Origin: Mycolicibacterium sp.
GTDB lineage: Bacteria > Actinomycetota > Actinomycetes > Mycobacteriales > Mycobacteriaceae
Length of the DNA: 64,000 nucleotides
NCBI RefSeq assembly: GCF_016462545.1
Contig: NZ_JAEMTA010000008.1
Coordinates: 57,665-121,664 of the forward strand
Direction: 5' to 3'
Shown here in pieces: positions 52,319-61,055 of the stretch. Made by a program: the position numbers and the translations under genes. Below the pieces are notes generated by a model. It did no database searches. It was not told where the DNA came from and was given only the letters and a program-made list of their open reading frames with translations. The number at the start of each line of letters is the position of its first letter. Positions within the stretch are counted from its first letter, which is position 1.

Positions 52319-53065
52319 ATGGCGACTTCAATCGACACGGCCGACTCGGAATCGCCGGACGTGACGCGCCGCGAGGCAGAGGATCTCCCCGAAGCGGTAG
52401 CCGATGGCGTCGCCCAGATCCTCGGCAGGCCGCGCGCCCGCGGCTGGATTCATCTCTACTCGGCGATCGTCGCCCTCATCGCCGGTGCGGCGCTGGTGTC
52501 GGTGTCATGGACGCTCGAGGGCACCCGCGCGGGACTCGCCACGCTGCTCTACACGTTCACGATCGTGGCGATGTTCGCCGTCAGCGCCACCTACCACCGG
52601 GTGACCTGGGTGTCGGCGACCAAGCGCAAGTGGATGAAGCGCCTCGATCACTCGATGATCTTCGTGTTCATCGCAGGCAGCTACACGCCGTTCGCCCTGC
52701 TGGCTCTGCCGTCGAGACAGGGCATGGTGCTGTTCTGGATCGTCTGGGGGGGCGCGATCGCGGGCGTGTTCCTGAAGATGTTCTGGCCGTCGGCGCCGCG
52801 GTGGGTCGGCGTGCCCCTCTATCTGCTGCTCGGCTGGGTCGCCGCCTTCTTCATCGTGCCGATCATGCATGGAGCGGGCGTCGCGGCGTTGGTCCTGCTG
52901 ATCGTCGGCGGCGCGCTGTACAGCATCGGCGGAGTGCTCTACGGGCTCAAGTGGCCCAATCCGTGGCCGACGACGTTCGGCCACCACGAGTTCTTCCACG
53001 CCTGCACCGCGATTGCGGCGACCTGCCACTACATCGCGATGTGGTTCGCGGTCTTCAGCGGCTAG
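52319..53065 (+). CDS. Hemolysin III / PAQR-type membrane protein
   Basis: A 248-residue protein with seven transmembrane helices. Family motifs are SATYHRVTW after helix 2, [22 protein letters not shown] (in part [18 protein letters not shown]) and the C-terminal [16 protein letters not shown]. His and Asp in these loops can bind zinc, as in PAQR receptors. Not necessarily haemolytic; the role in mycobacteria is unknown (Rv1085c-like). The ATG at 52319 has GGAGG 4-5 bases upstream, preferred over GTG at 52286 and ATG at 52298. Confidence 0.9.
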   Translation: MATSIDTADSESPDVTRREAEDLPEAVADGVAQILGRPRARGWIHLYSAIVALIAGAALVSVSWTLEGTRAGLATLLYTFTIVAMFAVSATYHRVTWVSATKRKWMKRLDHSMIFVFIAGSYTPFALLALPSRQGMVLFWIVWGGAIAGVFLKMFWPSAPRWVGVPLYLLLGWVAAFFIVPIMHGAGVAALVLLIVGGALYSIGGVLYGLKWPNPWPTTFGHHEFFHACTAIAATCHYIAMWFAVFSG

Positions 53066-53436
53066 AGCTGGGTGACGTTCTCCGGACCCCAGTACGCCTT
53101 CATCGACGTGATCCGTCCCTCGCCGTCGAACGCCATGACGCTGATGATGTCGATGCGCATCTTGCCGCCCTCGCCCAGGTCGATCGTCAGGTTCCAGAAG
53201 AAGGCCGCCTCGTGACCGAGTGCTCGCAGTGTCACCACGTCGGCGACGGCCTTGACGCCCGCCACGTTGCCGTAGAAGCCCCGAATGGCGTTGCGCCCGA
53301 TGTGCACCTCGCCGCCCACCGGATCCTCGACCGTCGCGTCGTCGGCGTACAGCTCGGCGATGGCGTCCGGCTGGCCCTCGGCGACGAGCCCGAGGTAGCG
53401 GTGGACGGTCTGCGTGATCAGCTCGGCACTCGGCAT
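53062..53436 (-). CDS. Steroid Delta5-isomerase-like (KSI) NTF2-fold protein
   Basis: A 124-residue protein whose key residues line up with bacterial ketosteroid isomerase: Tyr14 ([11 protein letters not shown]), Asp38 ([11 protein letters not shown]) and an acid at residue 96 (MRIDIISVM), the Tyr/Asp/Asp set of that enzyme. The central [11 protein letters not shown] also matches. It would shift the steroid Delta5 bond to Delta4 after 3beta-HSD oxidation. No steroid-type operator is visible before it. ATG at 53436. It overlaps the end of hemolysin III gene by 4 bp. Confidence 0.82.
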   Translation of the reverse strand: MPSAELITQTVHRYLGLVAEGQPDAIAELYADDATVEDPVGGEVHIGRNAIRGFYGNVAGVKAVADVVTLRALGHEAAFFWNLTIDLGEGGKMRIDIISVMAFDGEGRITSMKAYWGPENVTQL

Positions 53437-53447
53437 GTGCAGGGACG

Positions 53448-55454
53448 CTACACGGAAGCGCCCAAGGCGGCAGCCAGATCCTCGGCGGCCGTGACGGGCA
53501 GATCGCAGACGTGGCCGCGGCATACGTAGGCGGCGTCACGGCCGCCGATTCGGTCGCGGTCGCGCAGCAACTCCGACGAGTTCACCGATCCCCCGACGAC
53601 GATGGCCCCGCCCGGCGCGAGAACCCGTGCCGCCGAGAGCAAGTCGGAATCCGCACCGGCACAGGACACGGCGACCTGGATCGGCCCCCGGACGGCAGCC
53701 TCGGCGACGGCCAGCCAGTGGCCGCCCGCGCGCGGCCGAGAGGCGAGGATCGGCGTCGCCGCGGCGAGCGATGCCGTGGCGCAAGCTGAGTACCTCGCTG
53801 CGCGATCGGCCGGGACCAGATGCGCCGCGAGCTGGAGTGCTTCGGTGATCGACGACGCCCCCGACGGCGTGGCGCCGTCGACCGGGTCCGACGGACGCAC
53901 CACCAACTGCTCGGCGTCGTCGGCGGTGTCGAACCAGCGTCCATCGCGCTCCGGATCGGCGAAGTGCTCGATGGCGAGGTCGAGGAACCCGGTGGCCGCC
54001 GTCAGCCACTGATCGTCGCCGGTCAGCTGATACAGCGTGAGCAGTCCCGTGGCCAGCCCCGCGTAATCTTCGAGGATGGCCGGACTCTGACCCACCCGGC
54101 CACCCAGGCTCGCGCGTCGCAGCCTGCCGTCGACGACGTGGAGGTCGATGAGCGAACGTGCGCATTGCGTTGCGGCGTAGAGGAATTCGGGCCTGCCCAG
54201 CGCGACTGAGGCCTCGGCGAGCGCGGTGATGGCAAATCCGTTCCACGCCGTCACGACCTTGTCGTCGCGCGCCGGCTGCGGGCGGCCGAGCCGGCTCGCC
54301 AGTAGCGTCGCGCGCACCCGCTCGAAGCGTTCGGATGAGTCGGGGTCGGCGAGCAGTTGCACTACCGAGGCCCCGTGCTCGAACGTGCCAGCCTCCGTGA
54401 CCTCGAAGAGCGTTGCCGCCCACTCCCCGTCATCGTCACCCAGCACGTCGCGCAACTGGCCCGGCGTCCACGCGTACGTGAGACCCTCCACTCCATCGGC
54501 GTCGGCATCCAGCGACGAGGTGAACATGGCGCCGTCGGCGAGATCACGTAGCAGGAACCTGGCGGTCTCGTCGGTTACCCTGCGCGCCAACGCATTCCCG
54601 GTCCGCCGCGCCCAGTGCGCGTAGACCCGCAGCAGCAGCGCATTGTCGTAGAGCATCTTCTCGAAGTGCGGCACCACCCACGACGCATCGACGCTGTAGC
54701 GGGCGAACCCACCCGCGAGTTGGTCGTAGATGCCGCCACGGGCCATTGCGATGCACGTCCGCTCCACGGTCGCGAGCACCTCGCCGTTGCCGGTCCGCTC
54801 GACGCTTCGCAACAGGGCCTCCAACAACGCCGACGGCGGAAACTTCGGCGCCCCAGTCTGATTGGTCGAGAATCCCCCGCGAGTGACGTCCTCGTCGCGG
54901 AGCACGCCCGCGACCGCCCGGTCGCACAGCGCGCAGTCGAGCCGCGGCCCGCCACCCGGCACCGCCGACGCCATCGCCACGAGTTCGCCTGCGATGTCAT
55001 CTGAGGCCTGCTCCACGTCGGCGCGTCGGGTGCGCCACGCGTCCCCCACGGCCGCCAGGAGTTCCAGGAACTCGACCTTCGGGTAGTACGTGCCGCAGAA
55101 GAACGGCCGCCCGTCCGGGGTGAGGAAGCACGTCATGGGCCAGCCGCCCTGGCCCGTCATCGCGACGGTGGCGTCCATGTAGACCGCATCGAGATCGGGA
55201 CGCTCCTCACGATCGACCTTGATGCAGACGAAGCCGGCGTTCATCACCGCAGCGACGCCCTCGTCGGCGAAGGACTCGTGGGCCATCACGTGACACCAGT
55301 GACATGCGGCGTAGCCGATCGACAGCAGGATCGGCACGTCGCGGCTCACTGCCTCGGCGAGTGCCTCCGGCGTCCACTGCTGCCAGTGCACGGGGTTGCC
55401 GGCGTGCTGGCGCAGGTACGGGCTGGTGGCAAGGGCGAGAGCGTTAACCGCCAC
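53448..55454 (-). CDS. DUF255 thioredoxin-fold / glycosidase-like protein (YyaL family)
   Basis: A 668-residue protein. Residues about 5-165 are a thioredoxin-like DUF255 domain with the CxxC motif AACHWCHVMAHESF (about residue 52) and the FLTPDGRPFFCGTYYP segment. Residues about 190-668 form an alpha/alpha toroid resembling glycoside hydrolase or N-acylglucosamine epimerase folds (KFPPSALLEALLR, FEKMLYDNALLLRVYAHW). Rv1084-like. Role unknown, perhaps protein redox or sugar handling. The GTG at 55454 overlaps the upstream gene by 11 bp. Confidence 0.9.
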   Translation of the reverse strand: MAVNALALATSPYLRQHAGNPVHWQQWTPEALAEAVSRDVPILLSIGYAACHWCHVMAHESFADEGVAAVMNAGFVCIKVDREERPDLDAVYMDATVAMTGQGGWPMTCFLTPDGRPFFCGTYYPKVEFLELLAAVGDAWRTRRADVEQASDDIAGELVAMASAVPGGGPRLDCALCDRAVAGVLRDEDVTRGGFSTNQTGAPKFPPSALLEALLRSVERTGNGEVLATVERTCIAMARGGIYDQLAGGFARYSVDASWVVPHFEKMLYDNALLLRVYAHWARRTGNALARRVTDETARFLLRDLADGAMFTSSLDADADGVEGLTYAWTPGQLRDVLGDDDGEWAATLFEVTEAGTFEHGASVVQLLADPDSSERFERVRATLLASRLGRPQPARDDKVVTAWNGFAITALAEASVALGRPEFLYAATQCARSLIDLHVVDGRLRRASLGGRVGQSPAILEDYAGLATGLLTLYQLTGDDQWLTAATGFLDLAIEHFADPERDGRWFDTADDAEQLVVRPSDPVDGATPSGASSITEALQLAAHLVPADRAARYSACATASLAAATPILASRPRAGGHWLAVAEAAVRGPIQVAVSCAGADSDLLSAARVLAPGGAIVVGGSVNSSELLRDRDRIGGRDAAYVCRGHVCDLPVTAAEDLAAALGASV

Positions 55455-55728
55455 CGTCGGGACGACCACCCTGGTTGGGCCCGGGATCGACCGGCTCACC
55501 GACCGTGCCGTCGTCGACGGCCTGATCGGGCTCGGGGTGCTCGGGGTCGAACGATTCCGGCAGCTTCTTCAAGTGCTTGTTCATCGACCAGACCAACAGG
55601 AACGTGCCGATCAACAGGATCACGATGACGACGAGGCCGAACGGGCTGGCCTTGCCGAAGTCGGGTCCGGTATCGCGAGGTGTCTCGTCCGCCATGAGGC
55701 CGACGACCAGCATCAGGGTGTCGGTCAC
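55444..55728 (-). CDS. Small membrane protein (Rv1083-like)
   Basis: A 94-residue protein. The transmembrane helix ([20 protein letters not shown]) is preceded by [11 protein letters not shown] and followed by [24 protein letters not shown], given in part as [20 protein letters not shown]. The acidic, Pro-rich tail is probably outside or in the cytoplasm; no function is known. GTG at 55728 overlaps the mca stop (GTGA), which decides the start over the ATG at 55695. It lies between mca and the DUF255 gene, as in M. tuberculosis. Confidence 0.88.
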   Translation of the reverse strand: MTDTLMLVVGLMADETPRDTGPDFGKASPFGLVVIVILLIGTFLLVWSMNKHLKKLPESFDPEHPEPDQAVDDGTVGEPVDPGPNQGGRPDGGG

Positions 55729-56591
55729 GCGTCGATCCCCGCGAAGAGATCATCCTCGGGCAACGTGACGGGAACGCGGGAGCGGGCCAGTTCGAATTCC
55801 TCCGTGGGCCACAGTCGCTGCTGCCACTCCATCGGCGTGGTGAAGAAGAAGCTCTTGGGGTCGATCTGCGTCGCGTGCGCACGCAGGGCGTCGTCGCGCT
55901 GCGCGAAGTACTTCGCGCACTCGACGCTCGTCGTGATCCGGCTGGCGACGACGTCGAGCTCCGGATCCCAGTCCTTCAGCCACTTCTCGAAGGGACCCAC
56001 CTCGCCGTTCTTGGCGAACTCGTCCTGGAACAGCTGCATGCGCTTCCTCAGGAAGCCGTGGTTGTAGTACAGCTTCGAGACGCTCCACGGTTCGCCCGCA
56101 TCCGGATAGAGCCGGTAGTCGCCCGCCGCTTCGTACGCGGCCATCGACACCTCGTGGCAGCGGATGTGGTCGGGGTGCGGATAGCCGCCGTTCTCGTCGT
56201 AAGTCGTCAGCACGTGCGGCTTGAACTCGCGGATCACGCGGACCAGCCGTTCGGTGGACTCGGCCAGCGGCACCAGCGCGAAGCATCCCTCGGGCAGCGG
56301 GGGCAGCGGGTCCCCCTCGGGCAGACCGGAGTCGACGTACCCGAGCCATTCCTGCTCGACGCCGAGGATCTCCGCGGCCCTGGCCATCTCGTCGATCCGG
56401 ATCTCGTGGATCCGGCCGTGCACCTCGGGGAGGTCCATCGCCGGGTTGAGGATGTCGCCCCGCTCGCCACCGGTCAGCGTCACCACCTTGACGCGGACGC
56501 CCTCATCGACATAGCGGGCCATGGTGGCGGCGCCCTTGCTCGACTCGTCGTCGGGGTGGGCGTGGACCGCCATCAGACGCAGTTCGCTCAC
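55725..56591 (-). CDS. mca: Mycothiol S-conjugate amidase
   Basis: A 288-residue zinc amidase. It cleaves mycothiol S-conjugates to release the mercapturic acid of an electrophile, a detoxification step specific to actinobacteria. Zinc ligands are His12, Asp15 (VHAHPDDES) and His142 ([11 protein letters not shown]), with Asp14 as base. NGGYPHPDH separates Mca from MshB-type enzymes. The GTG at 56591 is the first start. It is the first gene of the mca-Rv1083-like-DUF255 operon, and diverges from the DUF4307 gene. Confidence 0.96.
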   Translation of the reverse strand: MSELRLMAVHAHPDDESSKGAATMARYVDEGVRVKVVTLTGGERGDILNPAMDLPEVHGRIHEIRIDEMARAAEILGVEQEWLGYVDSGLPEGDPLPPLPEGCFALVPLAESTERLVRVIREFKPHVLTTYDENGGYPHPDHIRCHEVSMAAYEAAGDYRLYPDAGEPWSVSKLYYNHGFLRKRMQLFQDEFAKNGEVGPFEKWLKDWDPELDVVASRITTSVECAKYFAQRDDALRAHATQIDPKSFFFTTPMEWQQRLWPTEEFELARSRVPVTLPEDDLFAGIDA

Positions 56592-56652
56592 GTGTGCCTA
56601 ACCTCTTCGGGTACCTGGTCGCTACCGGGACGTTCAAGCCATGGTCGTCACG

Positions 56653-56703
56653 GTTCAACCACTTCGGGTGCCCCTATAGTTCCAGTTCAAGTTCAACCAT
56701 TCG
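56653..56703. promoter_or_regulatory. Direct repeat and -10-like element in the mca/DUF4307 divergent gap
   Basis: GTTCAACCACTTCG (56653-56666) recurs as GTTCAACCATTCG (56691-56703), 38 bp apart. Between them lies TATAGT (56675-56680), a good -10 for the + strand, also readable as TATAGG on the minus strand. The two genes may share a control region; a bound regulator is inferred, not known. Confidence 0.35.
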
Positions 56704-56748
56704 AACTCAGACCCACACAGACCATCCCCAGGACGGACTTTTCCTCCC

Positions 56749-57171
56749 GTGATCGAGCGCCCCGCCTCCCGCTACGGCCGGCAACGGCTCGACCGTCGCT
56801 CACGCCGACGCCTGGTGCTGATCCTGTCGGTGGCCATCGTGGCGGCCGGGGTGGCGCTGGCCCTGGTGGCCTACCAGCGGCTGGGCACCAGCGAGATCAA
56901 GGGCGAACTCGGGGGCTACGAACTCGTCGACGGGGACACGGTGCGCGTCACCATCAGCGTCACGCGCGAGGACCCGTCCCGCCCGGCGGTGTGCATCATT
57001 CGCGCCAAGTCGATCGACGGGGCCGAGGTCGGGCGCCGCGAACTCCTCGTCGCGCCGTCGACCCGCAAGACGGTGCAGGTCACGGCACTGGTCAAGTCGA
57101 CCCGTCAAGCCGTGGTCGGGGATGTCTACGGCTGTGGCACCGACGTTCCGAGCTACCTGGTCGCCCCCTGA
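56749..57171 (+). CDS. DUF4307 membrane-anchored protein (Rv1081c-like)
   Basis: A 140-residue protein. A basic N-terminus (YGRQRLDRRSRRRL) leads into one transmembrane helix (VLILSVAIVAAGVALALVAY, about 23-42). A small beta-rich domain outside the cytoplasm follows (ELGGYELVDGDTVRVTISVTRE) and ends VYGCGTDVPSYLVAP. Function unknown; conserved next to greA and mca. GTG at 56749. Confidence 0.88.
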   Translation: MIERPASRYGRQRLDRRSRRRLVLILSVAIVAAGVALALVAYQRLGTSEIKGELGGYELVDGDTVRVTISVTREDPSRPAVCIIRAKSIDGAEVGRRELLVAPSTRKTVQVTALVKSTRQAVVGDVYGCGTDVPSYLVAP

Positions 57172-57256
57172 CGACGTTTGGCCAGCCAGCGCGTCGGGCA
57201 ACCAGCTGACGAACGCCGAACAGCCAGAACGTGAAAAACGGTTGTCGCGGCGGTGC

Positions 57257-57296
57257 TAGGATGGTTGCCGTACACGGTTCCGAATGGAGCCGTGTA
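57257..57296 (+). promoter_or_regulatory. greA promoter -10 and 5' leader hairpin
   Basis: TGCTAGGAT contains an extended -10 (TAGGAT at 57257-57262). A stem of 11 pairs follows almost at once: TACACGGTTCC (57271-57281) with GGAGCCGTGTA (57286-57296), one G-U pair, GAAT loop, then TTGCTGCTTTAAT. The leader is about 120 bases long. A hairpin plus T-rich run so close to the start could attenuate transcription. Confidence 0.55.
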
Positions 57297-57391
57297 TTGC
57301 TGCTTTAATGCGCTCTTCAGCGCCGGCGATCGCGGCATACCGCAGAACTTTCCACGCTGACAGCGCGAGACGAAGACAGGAGCTCGACGAC

Positions 57392-57883
57392 ATGACCGAT
57401 ACCCAGGTCACCTGGCTGACCGAAGAGGCATTCGACCGGCTGAAGGCCGAACTCGACCAGCTCATCTCGAATCGACCGATCATCGCAGCCGAGATCAACG
57501 ACCGGCGCGAAGAGGGCGACCTCCGCGAGAACGGCGGCTACCACCAGGCTCGCGAGGACCAGGGGCAGCAAGAAGCCCGGATCCGCCAGCTGCAAGAGCT
57601 GCTGAACAACGCCAAGGTCGGCGAGGCGCCCAAGCAGTCCGGCATCGCGCTGCCCGGCTCGGTCGTCAAGGTCAAGTTCATCGACGGCGGGGACACCGAG
57701 ACGTTCCTGATCGGTACACGCCAAGAGGGCGTGACCGACGGCAAGCTCGAGGTGTACTCCCCCAAGTCGCCGCTCGGCGGCGCAATCATCGACGCGAAGG
57801 TCGGCGACAAGCGCAGCTACGTGGTGCCCAACGGCAGCACCGTCGAGGTCGAGCTGATCAGCGCGGAGCCGTACCACTCGTAG
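57392..57883 (+). CDS. greA: Transcription elongation factor GreA
   Basis: A 163-residue factor that makes RNA polymerase cleave backtracked RNA. The N-terminal coiled-coil holds the acidic tip [16 protein letters not shown] (in GreA the D-E pair that aids cleavage; about residue 44-59). The C-terminal FKBP-like domain ends in [20 protein letters not shown] at 57392 with GGAG 7-8 bases upstream. A long structured leader precedes it (57257-57391). Normal length. Confidence 0.96.
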   Translation: MTDTQVTWLTEEAFDRLKAELDQLISNRPIIAAEINDRREEGDLRENGGYHQAREDQGQQEARIRQLQELLNNAKVGEAPKQSGIALPGSVVKVKFIDGGDTETFLIGTRQEGVTDGKLEVYSPKSPLGGAIIDAKVGDKRSYVVPNGSTVEVELISAEPYHS

Positions 57884-57925
57884 CCTGCCCCACCCGTCGG
57901 CTGCCGGGTGCCTTACGGTCCCTGC

Positions 57926-58588
57926 ATGGCGCAGATCGCCGAAGACCTCCTCCTGCTACTGCTGGACAACGCGACCGCGCAACCCGCTCTGGACCCTGAG
58001 CGGCGAACGCGTGTGCTGGCCGCCGGCGTGCTGTTGGATCTCGCGTTCGCCTGCCGCGTGCGCCCCGCCGCCCCCGGCGACGCCGTGGGTCCCGGCAAGC
58101 TGATCGCGCTCCAGGCGGGTGGCCCGACCGACACCGTCGTCGAACCGGCATTCCAGCTCCTGCAGAGGCAGCCGCTGTCCCCGGGCCGCGCGGTCGCCAA
58201 GGTGGGCAGGCACGTCCAGGAGAACGTCGCGCAGCGTCTCGAGCAGTTGGGACAGATCAGGCGAGTTCAGGTGGCGTCGAAGCGATTCCGCCCGGTGTTC
58301 GCCTGGCCGCTGAGCCATCGCGATCGGGTGGCCGCGGCGCGCAGCGACCTGCTGTCGGCGCTGTTCGACCGGCGTCCGCCCACACCCGCGACGGCGGCGA
58401 TCGTCACCGTGCTGCACGCCGCCGACGGACTCGGCGCTCTCCTGAGCCTCAACGACCGCGGGTGGCGATGGGTGCACTCCCGGGCTACCGAGATCGCCAG
58501 CGGCAGCTGGGTCGACGAGTATCCGACGGCGCTGCCCGAGGTCACTCTGGCGGTGACCGCGTCGGCCCTGCGCTCAACCCTGGCGTAA
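57926..58588 (+). CDS. GPP34 (GOLPH3-like) family protein
   Basis: A 220-residue protein. The family N-terminus is IAEDLLLLLLDNATAQPALDPERRTRVLAAGVLLDLAFA, read in part as AEDLLLLLLDN and RVLAAGVLLDLAFACRV. A later helix pair RRVQVASKRFRPVFAWPLSH contains basic residues that bind PI4P in eukaryotic GOLPH3. In bacteria the role is unknown. ATG at 57926, 42 bp after greA, in the same direction. It overlaps the convergent metB end by 15 bp. Confidence 0.85.
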   Translation: MAQIAEDLLLLLLDNATAQPALDPERRTRVLAAGVLLDLAFACRVRPAAPGDAVGPGKLIALQAGGPTDTVVEPAFQLLQRQPLSPGRAVAKVGRHVQENVAQRLEQLGQIRRVQVASKRFRPVFAWPLSHRDRVAAARSDLLSALFDRRPPTPATAAIVTVLHAADGLGALLSLNDRGWRWVHSRATEIASGSWVDEYPTALPEVTLAVTASALRSTLA

Positions 58589-59782
58589 CGCCTGTTCCAG
58601 GTCGCCCAGCAGATCGGCGACGTCCTCGATGCCGACGGAGAGCCGCACCAAGTCGTCGGGCACCTCGAGTTGCGATCCCGCCGTGGACGCGTGGGTCATC
58701 GCGCCGGGATGCTCGATCAGCGACTCCACGCCGCCGAGCGATTCGGCGAGGATGAAGATCTCGGTACGGGCACACAGTCGTTGCGCGGCCTCGCGACCGC
58801 CCTTCACCCGGATGGAGACCATGCCACCGAAGCCAGACATCTGCCGCGCCGCGACGTCGTGGTTGGGGTGGCTGGCAAGCCCGGGGTAAAGCACCGTGTC
58901 GACTGCCTCGTGCTCGGCGAGGAACTCGGCGATCTGAGCCGCATTCTCACTGTGCCGCTGCATGCGCAGCGGGAGGGTCTTGAGACCGCGCATCGTGAGG
59001 TAGGCATCGAAGGGGCCCGGTACCGCACCCGCACCGTTCTGAAGGAACGCGAACGCGTCGTCGAGCGCCTCGTCGTTGGTGAGCAGCGCGCCGCCGACGA
59101 CGTCGGAGTGCCCGCCGATGTACTTCGTCGTCGAGTGCAGGACGATGTCGGCCCCCAGCGCGAGCGGCTGCTGCAGCGCCGGTGACGCGAACGTGTTGTC
59201 CACGAGCACCTTCGCCCTCGCGGAGTCGGGCCGCCGACGACCATCGGCCGAGGCGGACGCCAGTGCCGCGATGCCGGCGATGTCGGCAATCGACAGCAGC
59301 GGGTTCGTCGGCGTCTCGACCCATACCAGCTTGGTGGCGGGCGTGATCGCGGCGCGCACCGCGTCGACGTCGGGCAGCGCGACGGGCGTGTGCGTGATGC
59401 CCCAGTGCGCGAACACCTTGTCGATCAGTCGGAACGTGCCGCCATATGCATCGTCGGGGATGACGACGTGATCGCCGGGGCGCAGCAGGGCACGCAGTGC
59501 GCAGTCGGTGGCGGCCATCCCCGAACTGAAGGCCCGCCCGAAGGTGGCGCCCTCGACGGCCGCGAGGCTCTGCTCCAGGGCCGCGCGAGTCGGGTTGCCG
59601 GTGCGGGCGTACTCGAAGCCGCCGCGCAGGCCACCGACGCCGTCCTGCGCGAACGTCGAGCTCGCGTAGATGGGCGCATTGACTGCACCCGTCGCTGGGT
59701 CGGGCCGGTAACCGGCGTGGATGGCCCTGGTCGCGGGGCCGTAGGCACGGTAGGCATCTGCCTTCGAACGCTGCTCACTCAT
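58574..59782 (-). CDS. metB: Cystathionine gamma-synthase / gamma-lyase family (PLP)
   Basis: A 402-residue Cys/Met metabolism PLP enzyme. The PLP Lys is about residue 220 in VLHSTTKYIGGHSDVVGG. YARTGNPTRAALE, SSGMAATDCALRALL and LVDNTFASPALQQPL are active-site stretches. In M. tuberculosis the equivalent Rv1079 sits beside cbs and pra, as here, pointing to transsulfuration between methionine and cysteine. An insert (ASASADGRRRPDSA, about 175-188) lengthens it. ATG at 59782. Synthase versus lyase cannot be fixed by sequence. Confidence 0.94.
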   Translation of the reverse strand: MSEQRSKADAYRAYGPATRAIHAGYRPDPATGAVNAPIYASSTFAQDGVGGLRGGFEYARTGNPTRAALEQSLAAVEGATFGRAFSSGMAATDCALRALLRPGDHVVIPDDAYGGTFRLIDKVFAHWGITHTPVALPDVDAVRAAITPATKLVWVETPTNPLLSIADIAGIAALASASADGRRRPDSARAKVLVDNTFASPALQQPLALGADIVLHSTTKYIGGHSDVVGGALLTNDEALDDAFAFLQNGAGAVPGPFDAYLTMRGLKTLPLRMQRHSENAAQIAEFLAEHEAVDTVLYPGLASHPNHDVAARQMSGFGGMVSIRVKGGREAAQRLCARTEIFILAESLGGVESLIEHPGAMTHASTAGSQLEVPDDLVRLSVGIEDVADLLGDLEQALRQG

Positions 59783-59831
59783 CGTCGATCAGGGTAACGG
59801 TGTCCGATGCCTTGGGTGTAGAACGAACAGC

Positions 59832-60998
59832 ATGTCCACCACGATCGAAAATCTCCTCGACCTCGACTCCCTGTTGACACCCGAGGACCTCGAGCTGCGC
59901 ACGATGGTCCGGCAGTTCGGCGAACAGCGGCTTCGCCCGAACATCGCCGAATGGTTCGAGACCGGTGAGGTGCCGGTCCGCGACCTCGCCGTCGAGATCG
60001 GCAAGCTGGGCCTGCTCGGCATGCACCTGCAGGGGTACGGCTGCGGCGGTTCGACGGCCACCGCGTACGGACTGGTGTGCCAGGAACTCGAAGCCGTCGA
60101 CAGCGGTCTGCGCAGCCTGGTGTCGGTGCAGGGGTCACTGGCGATGTTCGCCATCCACCGTTGGGGTAGCGAGGAGCAGCGCGAGCAGTGGCTGCCCGGC
60201 ATGGCCGCCGGCGAGCTGATCGGCTGCTTCGGGCTGACCGAACCCGACTTCGGCTCCAACCCCGGCGGCATGCGCACGACGGCTCGCCGCGACGGGTCCG
60301 ACTGGATCCTCAACGGATCGAAGATGTGGATCACCAACGCCTCGATCGCCGACGTGGCGATCGTGTGGGCCCGAGCCGAGGAGGGCATCATCGGTTTCGC
60401 GGTGCCCACCTCGACCCCGGGTTTCAGCGCTCGGGAGATGACGCACAAGATGTCGCTTCGGGCCTCGGTGACCTCAGAGTTCAGCCTCGACGACGTCCGG
60501 TTGCCCGACGACGCGAAACTGCCTGGGGCACGGGGTTTGTCGGGGCCGTTGGCCTGTCTGTCCGAGGCCAGATTCGGCATCGTCTTCGGGTCCGTCGGAG
60601 CGGCGCGCGACTGTTTGGAGACGACGCTCGACTATGTCGGCACGCGTCAGGTCTTCGACAAGCCGCTGTCGGGATATCAGCTGACCCAGGCCAAGATCGC
60701 CGACATGGCGGTCGAACTGGGCAAGGCGCAACTGCTGGCCCTGCACCTCGGCAAGCTCAAGGACGACGGGAAGATCAAGCCCGAGCAGGTGAGCGTCGGC
60801 AAGCTCAACAACGTCAGGGAAGCTCTTCAGATCGCCCGTCAATGCCGGACCTTGTTGGGCGCCAACGGAATCACGTTGGAGTACCCGGTGATCCGGCACG
60901 CCAACAACTTGGAGTCGGTGCTCACCTACGAGGGCACCTCGGAGGTGCACCAGTTGGTGATCGGCGAGGCTCTCACGGGCGTCAGCGCGTTTCGCTAG
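59832..60998 (+). CDS. Acyl-CoA dehydrogenase, glutaryl-CoA-dehydrogenase-like
   Basis: A 388-residue flavoprotein. It has SVQGSLAMFAIHRWG, GCFGLTEPDFGSNPGGM and NGSKMWITNASIADVAIVWA, which are glutaryl-CoA dehydrogenase segments. The catalytic Glu is near residue 367 in TYEGTSEVHQL. These enzymes oxidise and usually decarboxylate glutaryl-CoA from lysine, tryptophan or dicarboxylate breakdown. An Arg that anchors the substrate carboxylate would confirm this, but was not located with certainty. ATG at 59832, 49 bp from the divergent metB start. Confidence 0.88.
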   Translation: MSTTIENLLDLDSLLTPEDLELRTMVRQFGEQRLRPNIAEWFETGEVPVRDLAVEIGKLGLLGMHLQGYGCGGSTATAYGLVCQELEAVDSGLRSLVSVQGSLAMFAIHRWGSEEQREQWLPGMAAGELIGCFGLTEPDFGSNPGGMRTTARRDGSDWILNGSKMWITNASIADVAIVWARAEEGIIGFAVPTSTPGFSAREMTHKMSLRASVTSEFSLDDVRLPDDAKLPGARGLSGPLACLSEARFGIVFGSVGAARDCLETTLDYVGTRQVFDKPLSGYQLTQAKIADMAVELGKAQLLALHLGKLKDDGKIKPEQVSVGKLNNVREALQIARQCRTLLGANGITLEYPVIRHANNLESVLTYEGTSEVHQLVIGEALTGVSAFR

Positions 60999-60999
60999 A

Positions 61000-61054
61000 C
61001 ACGTCGACGACGCCGCCTGCCCGCACGAAGCGGACAGGCGGCGTCGTCGACGTG
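61000..61054. terminator. Bidirectional hairpin, 25-bp stem
   Basis: 61000-61024 pairs with 61030-61054 around ACGAA, with one G-T pair. It sits directly between the stop of the acyl-CoA dehydrogenase gene (+) and the stop of the RDD/pra gene (-), so it can end both. Confidence 0.9.
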
Positions 61055-61055
61055 G

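Noticed and set aside
50730..52364. 544-residue open frame on the + strand
   Set aside because: Covers the membrane-protein and uppS genes on the other strand; composition is not protein-like.
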